Positions 20,244-28,971 of a stretch of DNA of 49,033 bases are shown here, piece after piece. The position numbers were made by a program, and so were the translations under genes. Position 1 is the stretch's first letter; every line of letters begins with the position of its first letter. The notes under the pieces are model-generated. The model was not told the DNA's origin, made no database searches, and worked only from the letters and a program-made list of their open reading frames with translations. The stretch is from an uncultured Tolumonas sp. GTDB lineage: Bacteria > Pseudomonadota > Gammaproteobacteria > Enterobacterales > Aeromonadaceae. The stretch covers positions 1 to 49,033 of the forward strand of contig CALMKU010000305.1 of assembly GCA_937866945.1 (NCBI GenBank), given 5' to 3'.

Positions 20244-20507
20244 ATGGCTACGGTTAAAGAAGTGATTGCATTAGCAGCTAAAGCAGATGTTCAGGTGGAA
20301 ATGATGTTTCCTGGGGAAGAGTGCGCTGCTTATGATGCCAAAGAATTATTGGAAGATACGGAGTTCATGACTCAAGATGAGATGAACGAAGTCTGTGAAG
20401 AGCAGTTTTTTGAGGAACAAGATTCGGGGTTTGGTTTTGTGCAAAGCAGTTTTACCGCGTACAAATATGAATCTGCGGAGTTTCGTTTTTCTTGTTACAT
20501 CGGCTAG
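20244..20507 (+). CDS. hypothetical acidic protein, 87 residues
   Basis: Not recognised. AAGG lies shortly upstream of the ATG. The protein is strongly acidic in its middle (ELLEDTEFMTQDEMNEVCEE and onward), soluble, and ends in an aromatic-rich tail. It has three cysteines but no spaced metal motif. It is followed by tRNA-Ile2 on the other strand. The acidic character resembles small regulatory or inhibitor proteins, but nothing in the sequence proves that. Function unknown. Confidence 0.6.
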   Translation: MATVKEVIALAAKADVQVEMMFPGEECAAYDAKELLEDTEFMTQDEMNEVCEEQFFEEQDSGFGFVQSSFTAYKYESAEFRFSCYIG

Positions 20508-20547
20508 CTCTACCACTCGCAAACTGTTATTAAAGCCATAGTGCCAA

Positions 20548-20586
20548 TAAACAAAAAGGACTTACAACAATCTGCTGTAAGTCCTT
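20548..20586 (-). terminator. terminator of tRNA-Ile2
   Basis: A perfect 11-bp stem (20556-20566 with 20576-20586) and a nine-base loop are followed on the minus strand by TTTGTTTATT. It lies eight bases after the tRNA 3' end. Confidence 0.85.
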
Positions 20587-20594
20587 GATATATT

Positions 20595-20670
20595 TGGTGG
20601 CCCCTCCCCGGCTTGAACGGGGGACCAAACGATTATGAGTCGTCTGCTCTAACCACTGAGCTAAGGGGCC
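20595..20670 (-). tRNA. ileX: tRNA-Ile2 (anticodon CAU, lysidine-modified)
   Basis: A complete 76-base cloverleaf with encoded CCA. The acceptor GGCCCCT, D-arm AGCTCAGTGG and the whole 5' half match tRNA-Ile2 rather than elongator or initiator tRNA-Met, although the anticodon is CAT (20635-20637 on the plus strand). The C34 would be converted to lysidine by TilS so that it reads AUA. In E. coli ileX also lies just beyond rpoD. It has its own promoter and terminator. Confidence 0.92.
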
Positions 20671-20682
20671 TGAATTGGTGGC

Positions 20683-20711
20683 ATTATACGAAGTGATACA
20701 CTGAGTGTCTA
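20683..20711 (-). promoter_or_regulatory. sigma70 promoter of tRNA-Ile2
   Basis: TAGACA (20706-20711) and a perfect TATAAT (20683-20688) are separated by 17 bases, ending 12 bases upstream of the tRNA 5' end. The bases after the -10 (GCCACC) are GC-rich, as in promoters under stringent control. Confidence 0.75.
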
Positions 20712-20718
20712 GTTATCA

Positions 20719-20751
20719 ACAGGTTAGGCGCTCATAAAAGCGCCAACCTGT
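20719..20751 (-). terminator. hairpin after rpoD
   Basis: A long stem (ACAGGTT...GCGCT, 13 bp with one bulged base) and a six-base loop lie eight bases after the rpoD stop. No T-tract follows, so it may be a weak or Rho-assisted terminator or an RNA 3' end stabiliser. Confidence 0.55.
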
Positions 20752-20759
20752 GATCTTAA

Positions 20760-22604
20760 CTATTCATCCAGGAAGCTGCGCAGAACTTCTGAACGGCTTG
20801 GATGACGCAGTTTGCGTAATGCTTTTGCTTCGATCTGACGAATACGTTCACGAGTAACGTCGAACTGCTTACCTACTTCTTCCAAAGTATGGTCAGTATT
20901 CATATCGATACCAAAACGCATACGCAGTACTTTCGCTTCACGTGCAGTCAGACCAGACAATACGTCACGGGTAGCGGCTTTCAGACTTTCTGACGTAGCA
21001 GAATCCGCTGGCAGTGCCAGTGTTGTGTCTTCAATGAAATCACCTAAATGCGAATCTTCATCGTCACCGATAGGGGTTTCCATGGAGATAGGCTCTTTCG
21101 CGATCTTCAGCACTTTACGGATCTTGTCTTCCGGCATGCCCATACGTTCTGCCAGCTCTTCAGGATTCGGTTCACGACCCATTTCCTGCAGCATTTGACG
21201 GGAGATACGGTTCAGCTTATTGATCGTTTCGATCATGTGTACCGGAATACGGATGGTACGTGCTTGGTCAGCGATAGAACGCGTGATTGCCTGACGGATC
21301 CACCAAGTAGCATAGGTTGAGAATTTATAACCACGGCGATATTCGAATTTATCAACCGCTTTCATCAGACCAATGTTACCTTCCTGAATCAAATCAAGGA
21401 ATTGCAGACCACGGTTGGTATATTTCTTCGCGATAGAAATTACCAGACGCAAGTTCGCTTCAACCATCTCTTTTTTCGCCCGGCGTGCTTTTGCTTCACC
21501 GATACTCATACGACGGTTGATATCTTTGATCTGAGCAATCGACAGACCGGTTTCGTGTTCTACCTGCTGTAATTTCTGGATGGAGCGTTGTACTTCTTCA
21601 TCCATTTTTTCCAGGCCAGCAGACCAGGCTTTACCGCTGCTTTTCGCAAATTCAAACCAGCCATTGCTGGATTCATTGTTGGTGAAAGCAGAAACAAAGT
21701 TTTTCTTTGGCATTTTTGCGTATTCAACGCAATAACGCAGGATCAAACGTTCCTGTACGCGCACGCGCTCCATCATGTCACGCATGCTGTTAACCAAACG
21801 GTCAAACTGCTTTGGAACCAGACGGAATTCTTTGAATACGTTCGCTAATTCAAGGATCTGTTCTTTCGCTAAATCGCTGTCACGACTATTTATTTTGATG
21901 GCGTCGCGTGTTTTTTCATACTGGGTGCGCAGTGCTGTGAATTTTTCACGGGCCAATTCAGGATCCGGACCAGTATCTTCTTCCGCATCGTCGTCACTGT
22001 CTTCATCTTCGTCTTCATCATCGGTATCATCTGCTTTCAGAGTTTCCTCATCTAACGCAGAACCGATGTTGGTCGCCGTTGGTGGCAAATCATCATCTTC
22101 GCTAATAAAGCCAGAGATAATATCGCCCAGACGGATATGACCGGCTTCAAAACGATCAAACTGATCCAGCAGGTAAGTGATCGCTTCCGGATATTCGGCT
22201 ACGGAACTTTGTACCTGATTGATACCGTCTTCAATTCGTTTAGCGATGTCAATTTCGCCTTCACGAGTCAATAGCTCAACCGTACCCATTTCACGCATAT
22301 ACATACGTACAGGGTCAGTAGTACGACCAATTTCAGACTCAACAGATGCCAGAACTTGTGCTGCAGCTTCGGCTGCATCTTCATCGGCGGCATTGTTTTC
22401 GGTCAGCAACAGATCATCGGCATCAGGTACGCTTTCAACGACCTGGATACCCATGTCATTGATCATCTGAATAATGTCTTCTATCTGATCGGAATCAACG
22501 ATATCTTGTGGAAGATGATCGTTAACTTCGGCATAAGTCAGATAGCCCTGCTCTTTACCTTTGGCAACGAGGAGTTTTAGTTGCGACTGAGGGGTTTGCT
22601 CCAT
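20760..22604 (-). CDS. rpoD: RNA polymerase sigma70 factor
   Basis: The housekeeping sigma factor. Starting at [12 protein letters not shown] (22604) it has 614 residues (E. coli 613). The frame extends three codons (MSS) to 22613, and which ATG is used is uncertain. Order: region 1.1 (1-80), 1.2, a very acidic non-conserved region ([11 protein letters not shown] around 190-215), region 2 with [13 protein letters not shown], region 3, and region 4 ending in the helix-turn-helix [20 protein letters not shown]. It is the last gene of the rpsU-dnaG-rpoD operon, 246 bases after dnaG, a gap that holds a hairpin and a likely internal promoter. Confidence 0.97.
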   Translation of the reverse strand: MEQTPQSQLKLLVAKGKEQGYLTYAEVNDHLPQDIVDSDQIEDIIQMINDMGIQVVESVPDADDLLLTENNAADEDAAEAAAQVLASVESEIGRTTDPVRMYMREMGTVELLTREGEIDIAKRIEDGINQVQSSVAEYPEAITYLLDQFDRFEAGHIRLGDIISGFISEDDDLPPTATNIGSALDEETLKADDTDDEDEDEDSDDDAEEDTGPDPELAREKFTALRTQYEKTRDAIKINSRDSDLAKEQILELANVFKEFRLVPKQFDRLVNSMRDMMERVRVQERLILRYCVEYAKMPKKNFVSAFTNNESSNGWFEFAKSSGKAWSAGLEKMDEEVQRSIQKLQQVEHETGLSIAQIKDINRRMSIGEAKARRAKKEMVEANLRLVISIAKKYTNRGLQFLDLIQEGNIGLMKAVDKFEYRRGYKFSTYATWWIRQAITRSIADQARTIRIPVHMIETINKLNRISRQMLQEMGREPNPEELAERMGMPEDKIRKVLKIAKEPISMETPIGDDEDSHLGDFIEDTTLALPADSATSESLKAATRDVLSGLTAREAKVLRMRFGIDMNTDHTLEEVGKQFDVTRERIRQIEAKALRKLRHPSRSEVLRSFLDE

Positions 22605-22666
22605 AGAACTCATCCGGTTGGTACTTCCTAAGGCTGATTTATCGCTCGGTGGCGTAAAATCCGCCG

Positions 22667-22695
22667 ATTATAAAGAAACGACGGCCGTTTTGCAC
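22667..22695 (-). promoter_or_regulatory. likely internal promoter of rpoD
   Basis: A perfect TATAAT (22667-22672) with a weak GTGCAA 17 bases upstream (22690-22695) lies 62 bases before the rpoD start. It would allow rpoD expression independent of rpsU-dnaG. Confidence 0.45.
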
Positions 22696-22718
22696 GTTAA
22701 CGACAAAGTAAAAATCCG

Positions 22719-22743
22719 CCCCGTTATATTTCGTATAACAGGG
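22719..22743 (-). terminator. hairpin between dnaG and rpoD
   Basis: A 10-bp stem (22719-22728 with 22734-22743, one G-T pair) and a five-base loop are followed, after a few bases, by TTTTT. It is probably a leaky attenuator that lowers read-through from dnaG into rpoD. Confidence 0.5.
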
Positions 22744-22850
22744 TAGTAGTTTGTTCAGTGCTGTTCTTGCATCAAGTAGCTATATTCCCGTAACCGGGCT
22801 TGTGTTAATCATATAGTGCCGCTGTGCCTGAAATTCAAGCTGACGACCTG

Positions 22851-24599
22851 TTATTTCGTGGATCGTTTGTATTCAGTTAGTAAAAACTGTAGTTCTTGTT
22901 TTTCTTCAAGATTCAGCTGGTGCTGATTTAATAAGCTGTCTAGCCGTTGCTGCAGATACAGATCGAGCAAACGATCGCAGACATCTTCCAGTTCTTGCTG
23001 AATGTTATCACCGGCGGTGAGTTCATCCAGCATTGCCAGTTGTGCTAAGGCGCGTCCTTCTTTGGTGTCCCGCCACAGTTCCAGCAACTGACCTGTCGAC
23101 ATTGGGTTGTTATGCAACTGCGCTAACAGCGTGAGTAACACCTCAATACCAGGCTCCTTTAATGATTTTAGCACATCCGGCAGCGGGGGGAGTAATGCCG
23201 CGACTGATGGATGTTGCACGATCAACGCAATTGCCCGTCGGATCAGCGTCAGTTTGATTTTACCACCGGGTTTTGTTGCTGCGGTGGTTTGTTGTGCCTC
23301 TTGTTCCTGACGGCGGAATATCTCGCGCAGACGCTTTTCATTTTCCCCCCAGCGCAATTGCGCGGAGAGCTTGGTCAGCAGACTTTCGCGGTTAAATCCT
23401 TCCGGCACCCGACGGATCAACGCAATGGCCTTATTCGCCAGTTCATTTTGTCCGGCCTCACCACTTAAATTTAAATCTCGTGTCAGACGTTCAAACAAAA
23501 AGTCGGCATACGATTGCGCATGATCCAGTTTCTGTTCAAAAGCTGCCTGACCAAATTCGCGGATAAAGCTATCCGGATCATGCTCTTGCGGCAGAAATAC
23601 GAAACGCAGATCTTTACCATCCTGCAGGCTGGGCAGGGCATTTTCCAGCGCACGCCAGGCTGCTTCCCGACCGGCATTATCGCCGTCGTAACAACACACC
23701 ACTTCGGATGTGGTGCGGAATAACAGATGCATATGATCGGATGTCGTCGAAGTGCCCAGCGAGGCCACCGCGTAGTCGACACCGAATTGTGCCAGAGCTA
23801 CCACATCCATATAACCTTCGACGATCAGGATGCGGGCCGGATTTCGATGTCGTTCTTTGACCTGATACAGGCCAAACAGCTCTTTGCCTTTATGAAAGAT
23901 CGGTGTTTCCGGTGAGTTGAGATATTTAGGCGTGCCATCACCCAAAACGCGGCCACCAAAACCGATAACCCGGCCACGACGATCACGGATCGGAAACATG
24001 ATCCGATCGCGGAACCGATCATAACTGCCGCCACCATCGCGCCCGATCAACATGCCCAGTTCAACCAATTGCGCTTCACTGGCTGCTGAGCGAACCAGCG
24101 TCTGGCGTAAACCATCCCAGCCGCCTGGTGCATAACCGATCGCAAATTGTTTGACGATCTCGCCCGTTAAACCACGTCCTTTCAGGTATTCAATCGCCTG
24201 TGGCGCACTCTTTAACTGATTTTGGAAATAACGTGCTGCCCATTCCATCAATTGATAGTGATCGGCAGAAGGGGCTGGCCCTTGGTTGTGGAAAGGTTGA
24301 TCGTTAGGTACGGTTAAGCCGTGCAGATTGGCCAGTTCACCGATAGCGTCAGGAAAGCTCAGCCCGTCATATTCCATCAGAAAACCGATGGCGTTACCGT
24401 GCGCACCACAGCCAAAGCAGTGATAAAATTGTTTTTCCGGACTAACGGAGAAAGAAGGCGATTTTTCGTTATGGAAAGGGCAACAAGCCTGGTAGTTCTT
24501 ACCGGCTTTTTTCAGATGAACACGACCGTCGATTAACTCGATGATATCGGTACGATTCAGCAGATCATCAATAAACGATTGCGGGATTTTGCCAGCCAT
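22851..24599 (-). CDS. dnaG: DNA primase
   Basis: Primase makes RNA primers at the replication fork together with DnaB. I place the start at MAGKIPQSFI (24599), 582 residues, in line with E. coli (581). ACGGA lies upstream, and the six extra codons to 24617 are not conserved. The zinc ligands C40, H43, C61 and C64 are present, then the RNA polymerase core with the Toprim motifs VEGYMDVVAL and YDGDNAG, and a C-terminal helical DnaB-binding domain. It sits between rpsU and rpoD, the conserved order. Confidence 0.97.
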   Translation of the reverse strand: MAGKIPQSFIDDLLNRTDIIELIDGRVHLKKAGKNYQACCPFHNEKSPSFSVSPEKQFYHCFGCGAHGNAIGFLMEYDGLSFPDAIGELANLHGLTVPNDQPFHNQGPAPSADHYQLMEWAARYFQNQLKSAPQAIEYLKGRGLTGEIVKQFAIGYAPGGWDGLRQTLVRSAASEAQLVELGMLIGRDGGGSYDRFRDRIMFPIRDRRGRVIGFGGRVLGDGTPKYLNSPETPIFHKGKELFGLYQVKERHRNPARILIVEGYMDVVALAQFGVDYAVASLGTSTTSDHMHLLFRTTSEVVCCYDGDNAGREAAWRALENALPSLQDGKDLRFVFLPQEHDPDSFIREFGQAAFEQKLDHAQSYADFLFERLTRDLNLSGEAGQNELANKAIALIRRVPEGFNRESLLTKLSAQLRWGENEKRLREIFRRQEQEAQQTTAATKPGGKIKLTLIRRAIALIVQHPSVAALLPPLPDVLKSLKEPGIEVLLTLLAQLHNNPMSTGQLLELWRDTKEGRALAQLAMLDELTAGDNIQQELEDVCDRLLDLYLQQRLDSLLNQHQLNLEEKQELQFLLTEYKRSTK

Positions 24600-24621
24600 C
24601 TGAATTCCGTCTGCCAATAGA

Positions 24622-24655
24622 ATAAGCCGCGCAATCGCAGGAAAGCGCGGCTTAT
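24622..24655 (-). terminator. partial terminator between rpsU and dnaG
   Basis: A perfect 11-bp stem (ATAAGCCGCGC 24622-24632 with 24645-24655) and a 12-base loop are followed on the minus strand only by TTCTATT. E. coli has a leaky terminator at the same place in this operon, which keeps primase low relative to S21. Here the poor T-tract fits a leaky signal. Confidence 0.75.
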
Positions 24656-24680
24656 CGAGAAAACTTAACGGTCTGTAAAA

Positions 24681-25043
<363 letters not shown>

Positions 25044-25080
25044 TCATAAACGGTGGGATTTTTACCGGAGCGACCAAAAA

Positions 25081-26100
25081 ATGCGGGTATTAGGCATCGA
25101 AACTTCGTGTGATGAAACCGGGATCGCGATCTTTGACGATCAACGCGGGATCCTCGCACATCAATTATACAGCCAGATTAAATTACATGCCGACTATGGC
25201 GGGGTGGTGCCGGAATTGGCCAGCCGTGATCATATTCGCAAAACCTTACCGTTAATTGAGGCGGCGTTACAACAAGCCGGTTGTCGATCCGAGGATCTGG
25301 ATGGGATCGCGTACACCGCCGGCCCCGGTTTGGTGGGGGCGTTGCTGGTAGGGGCGACCATTGCGCGTTCATTGGCGATGGCATGGGATAAACCAGCGAT
25401 CCCGGTACATCACATGGAAGGGCATTTGCTGGCGCCGATGTTGGAAGAACATACGCCGGAATTTCCCTTTGTCGCGTTGCTGGTTTCAGGTGGTCACACC
25501 TTGCTGGTGCGCGTAGATGGCATTGGGCAGTATCAGATCCTGGGCGAATCAGTCGATGATGCAGCCGGTGAAGCGTTTGATAAAACCGCTAAATTGCTGG
25601 GGCTGGATTACCCTGGTGGAGCTGCGCTGTCTAAGTTGTCGGAACAAGGCGTTGCCGGACGGTTTGTATTCCCGCGGCCAATGACGGATCGTCCGGGGCT
25701 GGATTTTAGCTTTTCTGGCTTAAAGACTTTTGCGGCGAACACGATCCGCAGTCAGGGCGATGATGATCAAACGCGTGCTGACATCGCGCATGCCTTCCAG
25801 ACGGCAGTGGTTGATACGTTGGCGATCAAGTGTAAACGGGCCTTGCAGGAAACCGGTCTGAAACGGTTGGTGATTGCTGGTGGCGTCAGTGCGAACAAGC
25901 AGTTACGCACAGAATTAGCTGCAGTGATGAAAAAGCTGGGTGGTGAAGTGTTTTATCCGCGCCCGGAATTTTGTACCGATAATGGCGCGATGATCGCCTT
26001 TGCGGGTTTGCAGCGCCTGAAAGCGGGGCATACCACCGGGCTTGAGATTGTGGTACAGCCACGCTGGAATCTGGAAACGTTAGCGCCGGTGACGCCGTAA
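25081..26100 (+). CDS. tsaD: tRNA N6-threonylcarbamoyladenosine transferase
   Basis: TsaD transfers threonylcarbamoyl to A37 of ANN-reading tRNAs, working with TsaB and TsaE. The 339-residue protein has the ASKHA fold and the metal-binding residues H111 and H115 (HHMEGH) and D300 (CTDNGAM), plus VSGGHT (135-140) and GGVSAN (267-272). CGGAG lies upstream of the ATG. It is divergent from rpsU, and its 3' end overlaps that of plsY by 21 bases. Confidence 0.96.
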   Translation: MRVLGIETSCDETGIAIFDDQRGILAHQLYSQIKLHADYGGVVPELASRDHIRKTLPLIEAALQQAGCRSEDLDGIAYTAGPGLVGALLVGATIARSLAMAWDKPAIPVHHMEGHLLAPMLEEHTPEFPFVALLVSGGHTLLVRVDGIGQYQILGESVDDAAGEAFDKTAKLLGLDYPGGAALSKLSEQGVAGRFVFPRPMTDRPGLDFSFSGLKTFAANTIRSQGDDDQTRADIAHAFQTAVVDTLAIKCKRALQETGLKRLVIAGGVSANKQLRTELAAVMKKLGGEVFYPRPEFCTDNGAMIAFAGLQRLKAGHTTGLEIVVQPRWNLETLAPVTP

Positions 26101-26691
26101 CGGGTTATTGGGCCAGATTTTGGGCTCGCGGCCATGTAACAAGCGGCTGATATTCTCGTGATGACGCAGAATGATCAGACAACAGAGCATGGCCACGGGC
26201 AGGGTAAATTCAGGTTTCAGGCAGTAGGTATACAGCGGTGCCAATAATGCCGCTGCCAATGCCGCCAGTGATGAATAACCGGTAAGCAGCAAGACCAGCA
26301 GCCAGGTCATGATCATGAAACTGCCCATATCCAACCCGAGTGGCATCAGGGCGCCAAGCGCGGTGGCGACACCTTTGCCACCACGGAAATGGAAATACAG
26401 CGGGTACATATGCCCCAAACAGGCGGCGATACCGATAAAGCCGAGATAGACTGGCGGAATGCCGAAATACCAGGCCAGATAAACCGGCAAGGTGCCTTTT
26501 AGCATATCCAGCAGAAACACGATCAGAGCGGCGATGCGGTTACCGGTGCGTAGTACATTTGTCGCGCCGGGGTTATGTGAGCCATAATCGCGAGGGTCGG
26601 GCAGGCCACAGCAACGGCTGATCAATACGGCGTTACTGATTGATCCCAGCAAATAAGCCATGCCAGTCATGGCAAAAGCGAGAGCGAGCAT
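26080..26691 (-). CDS. plsY: acyl-phosphate:glycerol-3-phosphate acyltransferase
   Basis: PlsY is an inner-membrane enzyme making lysophosphatidate from acyl-phosphate and glycerol 3-phosphate. Starting at 26691 it has 203 residues (E. coli 205), with AGGAG six bases upstream. The longer frame to 26754 adds 21 non-conserved hydrophilic residues. About five membrane segments are visible, with the conserved loops [12 protein letters not shown] and [14 protein letters not shown]. It is convergent with tsaD and divergent from folB, the E. coli order. Confidence 0.94.
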   Translation of the reverse strand: MLALAFAMTGMAYLLGSISNAVLISRCCGLPDPRDYGSHNPGATNVLRTGNRIAALIVFLLDMLKGTLPVYLAWYFGIPPVYLGFIGIAACLGHMYPLYFHFRGGKGVATALGALMPLGLDMGSFMIMTWLLVLLLTGYSSLAALAAALLAPLYTYCLKPEFTLPVAMLCCLIILRHHENISRLLHGREPKIWPNNPLRRHRR

Positions 26692-26796
26692 GGATCTCCT
26701 GCTATTGTTCGCGGACACTATTTTTCTATCGGCGCTGGCTGGAGTATGATCCACACCAGATCTCCACCTTCCAGATTAGCAGAATTAGGTTAAAAC

Positions 26797-27147
26797 ATGG
26801 ATAAAGTCTTTATCGATCATCTCGAAGTTTATTGCACGATTGGTGTGTATGAATGGGAAAAACAGATCACCCAAAAATTGGTACTGGATCTGGAAATGGA
26901 TTTTGACACCCAAGCTGCTGGTGAGCAGGATGATATGTCATTGGCGCTGGATTATGCGGCGGTATCAAAACGCGTCACCGATATGATCAGTACCCGCCCG
27001 ATCGGCTTGGTGGAAGCGGTGGCAGAGCAGACAGCCCAGTTGCTGTTGACGGAATTTCCGATCCTGCGGGTGCGGGTGCGGGTGACGAAACCGGGGGCGG
27101 TGGTCAATGCCCGTGGTGTCGGGGTTGAGATCATTCGGGAGGCATAA
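26797..27147 (+). CDS. folB: dihydroneopterin aldolase
   Basis: FolB converts 7,8-dihydroneopterin to 6-hydroxymethyl-dihydropterin in folate synthesis. The 116 residues include the active-site E21 (VYEWEKQ), E73 (GLVEAVAE) and the catalytic K98 (VTKPGA). The ATG is preceded by AGG at a usable distance. Its stop overlaps the folK start by one base (TAATG), so the two are translated as a coupled pair and catalyse consecutive steps. Confidence 0.95.
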   Translation: MDKVFIDHLEVYCTIGVYEWEKQITQKLVLDLEMDFDTQAAGEQDDMSLALDYAAVSKRVTDMISTRPIGLVEAVAEQTAQLLLTEFPILRVRVRVTKPGAVVNARGVGVEIIREA

Positions 27148-27635
27148 TGGCCCGTATTTATATCGGTGTCGGTTCGAACATCGAACGGAAACATTATTTA
27201 CGTGCTGGCTGGCAGGCTTTGCAGCAGGTGTTCTCGGCATGCTGTTGTTCCACGGTGTATGAAAGCGATGCGGTCGGTTTTGACGGCGCACCCTTTTATA
27301 ATTTGGTCATTGCGGCGGAAACCATACATGGTGTGGCGGAAGTGGCGGCGCACCTGCGGGCCATTGAGTTTGCTCATGGTCGCCCGGCTGATGCGCGCAA
27401 ATTTTCTGGCCGGACACTCGATCTGGATCTGCTGGCTTATGATGAGTTGGTGGTGACGTCGCCGGTAGAGTTACCGCGTAGCGAGATCCTGCATAATGCC
27501 TTTGTGCTGCGGCCGTTTGCGGAGCTGGCACCACAATGGCGACACCCTCTGGCAGAGATGACACTGGCACAGTTGTGGTCTGAATACGATGCTAAGCGCC
27601 AGCCGCTGCGCGCCGTAGAATTCGACTGGCGTTAA
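27147..27635 (+). CDS. folK: HPPK, 6-hydroxymethyl-dihydropterin pyrophosphokinase
   Basis: FolK adds pyrophosphate from ATP to the product of FolB. It has 162 residues (E. coli 159). The N-terminal YIGVGSNIERK and the metal-binding aspartates D92 and D94 in RTLDLDLLAYDEL are present. GGGAGG four bases upstream drives the overlapping start. Its stop is only three bases from that of the convergent cca. In E. coli folK lies elsewhere (next to pcnB); the folB-folK pairing here is a difference. Confidence 0.95.
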   Translation: MARIYIGVGSNIERKHYLRAGWQALQQVFSACCCSTVYESDAVGFDGAPFYNLVIAAETIHGVAEVAAHLRAIEFAHGRPADARKFSGRTLDLDLLAYDELVVTSPVELPRSEILHNAFVLRPFAELAPQWRHPLAEMTLAQLWSEYDAKRQPLRAVEFDWR

Positions 27636-27638
27636 ATT

Positions 27639-28871
27639 TTAGATATCGTTCCAGCGACAATGCACGTCGCGGATCGCAAAAATACGGCGGCGACTGAGTT
27701 GTTGCCGTATGGCTTCCCCCGTGTAACCAGCTTCAACAATCGGCCTGACAGCGATAGCTGCGGCGGCCTCATAGGCTTCCTGCACATAAGTTGGTTGCAA
27801 ATATTCCCGCTCAGCAAAACCAAGGCGACCGTGAAAATCAGCCTGGCAGCAGAGTAACAGCTGTGACAACCGCTCCGGCTTGCGCCAGACATCCAACCGA
27901 TCAAACAGTTTCAGCATCGTTGCCGGGCGCAGTTGTAATGCGGTATGCACCAGAGAATGTAATTCACTGACTAACAAGGCCAGATCCCGGCAATCATTTG
28001 GTACCCTCAAACGTTGGCACAGGCTGCGGATCAAGGGTAAGCCACGATCGCCATGCCCATGATGGCTAGGTAGAACATGTGCCGGTGTTTGTGCCTTGCC
28101 TAAATCATGGCAAAGCGTGGCAAAACGTACCGCCAGCAAATCACTGCGTTGACTGGCTTCGCGCAGTGCCATCATGACATGAATACCGGTATCTACTTCC
28201 GGGTGCCAGTCTGGGCGTGCCGGTACGCCAAACAGCGCTTCAACTTCCGGCAATAACACGCTTAACGCTTCGCAATCATGCAGGATCTCAAAAAAGATCT
28301 GCGGATTGCGATTGGTTAATACTTTTTCCAGTTCTTTCCAAACGCGCTCGGGCGTCAGATGGTTTAACTCACCGCTACGACTGAGCTGGCGCATGAGTGC
28401 CAGTGTTTCCGGGGCAATGGAAAACCCCAGATGGTGAAAACGTGCAGCAAAACGGGCAACACGTAATACGCGCAACGGGTCTTCACTAAAGGCGGGGGAG
28501 ATATGACGTAAAACACGATCATTCAGATCGTTGACCCCTCCATAGGGATCGTATAGTTGGCCGGCTTGATCTTGTGCGATGGCGTTGATCGTCAGATCCC
28601 GGCGCAGAAGATCTTGCTCGAGTGTGACATCGGGGGCCGCATAACAGGCAAAACCGGTGTAACCTTGGCCTTGTTTGCGTTCAATGCGTGCCAGTGCATA
28701 CTCTTCTTTGGTTTGTGGATGCAAAAATACGGGAAAATCACGACCCACTGGCTGGTAGCCCAGATCTAATAATGTCTGTGCCTCACTACCAACGACGACA
28801 TAATCCCGCTCTGTGACCGGCAACCCCAGCAGATTGTCACGTACAGCTCCACCAACCAGATATATTTGCAC
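27639..28871 (-). CDS. cca: multifunctional CCA tRNA nucleotidyltransferase
   Basis: The enzyme adds or repairs the 3' CCA end of tRNA. The start is GTG (28869-28871) with AGGAGA seven bases upstream. The 410-residue length (E. coli 412) includes the C-terminal HD domain (HDLGKAQTP), giving the long form with phosphatase/phosphodiesterase activity. The class II motif GGAVRD is at 7-12. The catalytic carboxylate pair reads E21-R-D23, where E. coli has D21-R-D23. It is divergent from exeA. Confidence 0.95.
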   Translation of the reverse strand: MQIYLVGGAVRDNLLGLPVTERDYVVVGSEAQTLLDLGYQPVGRDFPVFLHPQTKEEYALARIERKQGQGYTGFACYAAPDVTLEQDLLRRDLTINAIAQDQAGQLYDPYGGVNDLNDRVLRHISPAFSEDPLRVLRVARFAARFHHLGFSIAPETLALMRQLSRSGELNHLTPERVWKELEKVLTNRNPQIFFEILHDCEALSVLLPEVEALFGVPARPDWHPEVDTGIHVMMALREASQRSDLLAVRFATLCHDLGKAQTPAHVLPSHHGHGDRGLPLIRSLCQRLRVPNDCRDLALLVSELHSLVHTALQLRPATMLKLFDRLDVWRKPERLSQLLLCCQADFHGRLGFAEREYLQPTYVQEAYEAAAAIAVRPIVEAGYTGEAIRQQLSRRRIFAIRDVHCRWNDI

Positions 28872-28913
28872 CCGTATTTCTCCTCTATTTTCACAGCCCG
28901 ATTATAGCCTGCT

Positions 28914-28942
28914 TTGACTTCATCCGTGCTGCGGATTACTCT
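28914..28942 (+). promoter_or_regulatory. possible promoter of exeAB
   Basis: TTGACT (28914-28919) and TACTCT (28937-28942) with a 17-base spacer lie 29 bases upstream of the exeA start. Confidence 0.45.
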
Positions 28943-28971
28943 GCGACGAGTACTTACAGGATCAGCTGATT

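Noticed and set aside
20595..20670. Reading the CAU tRNA as tRNA-Met
   Set aside because: Acceptor and D-arm sequences match tRNA-Ile2, and the place beside rpoD fits ileX.
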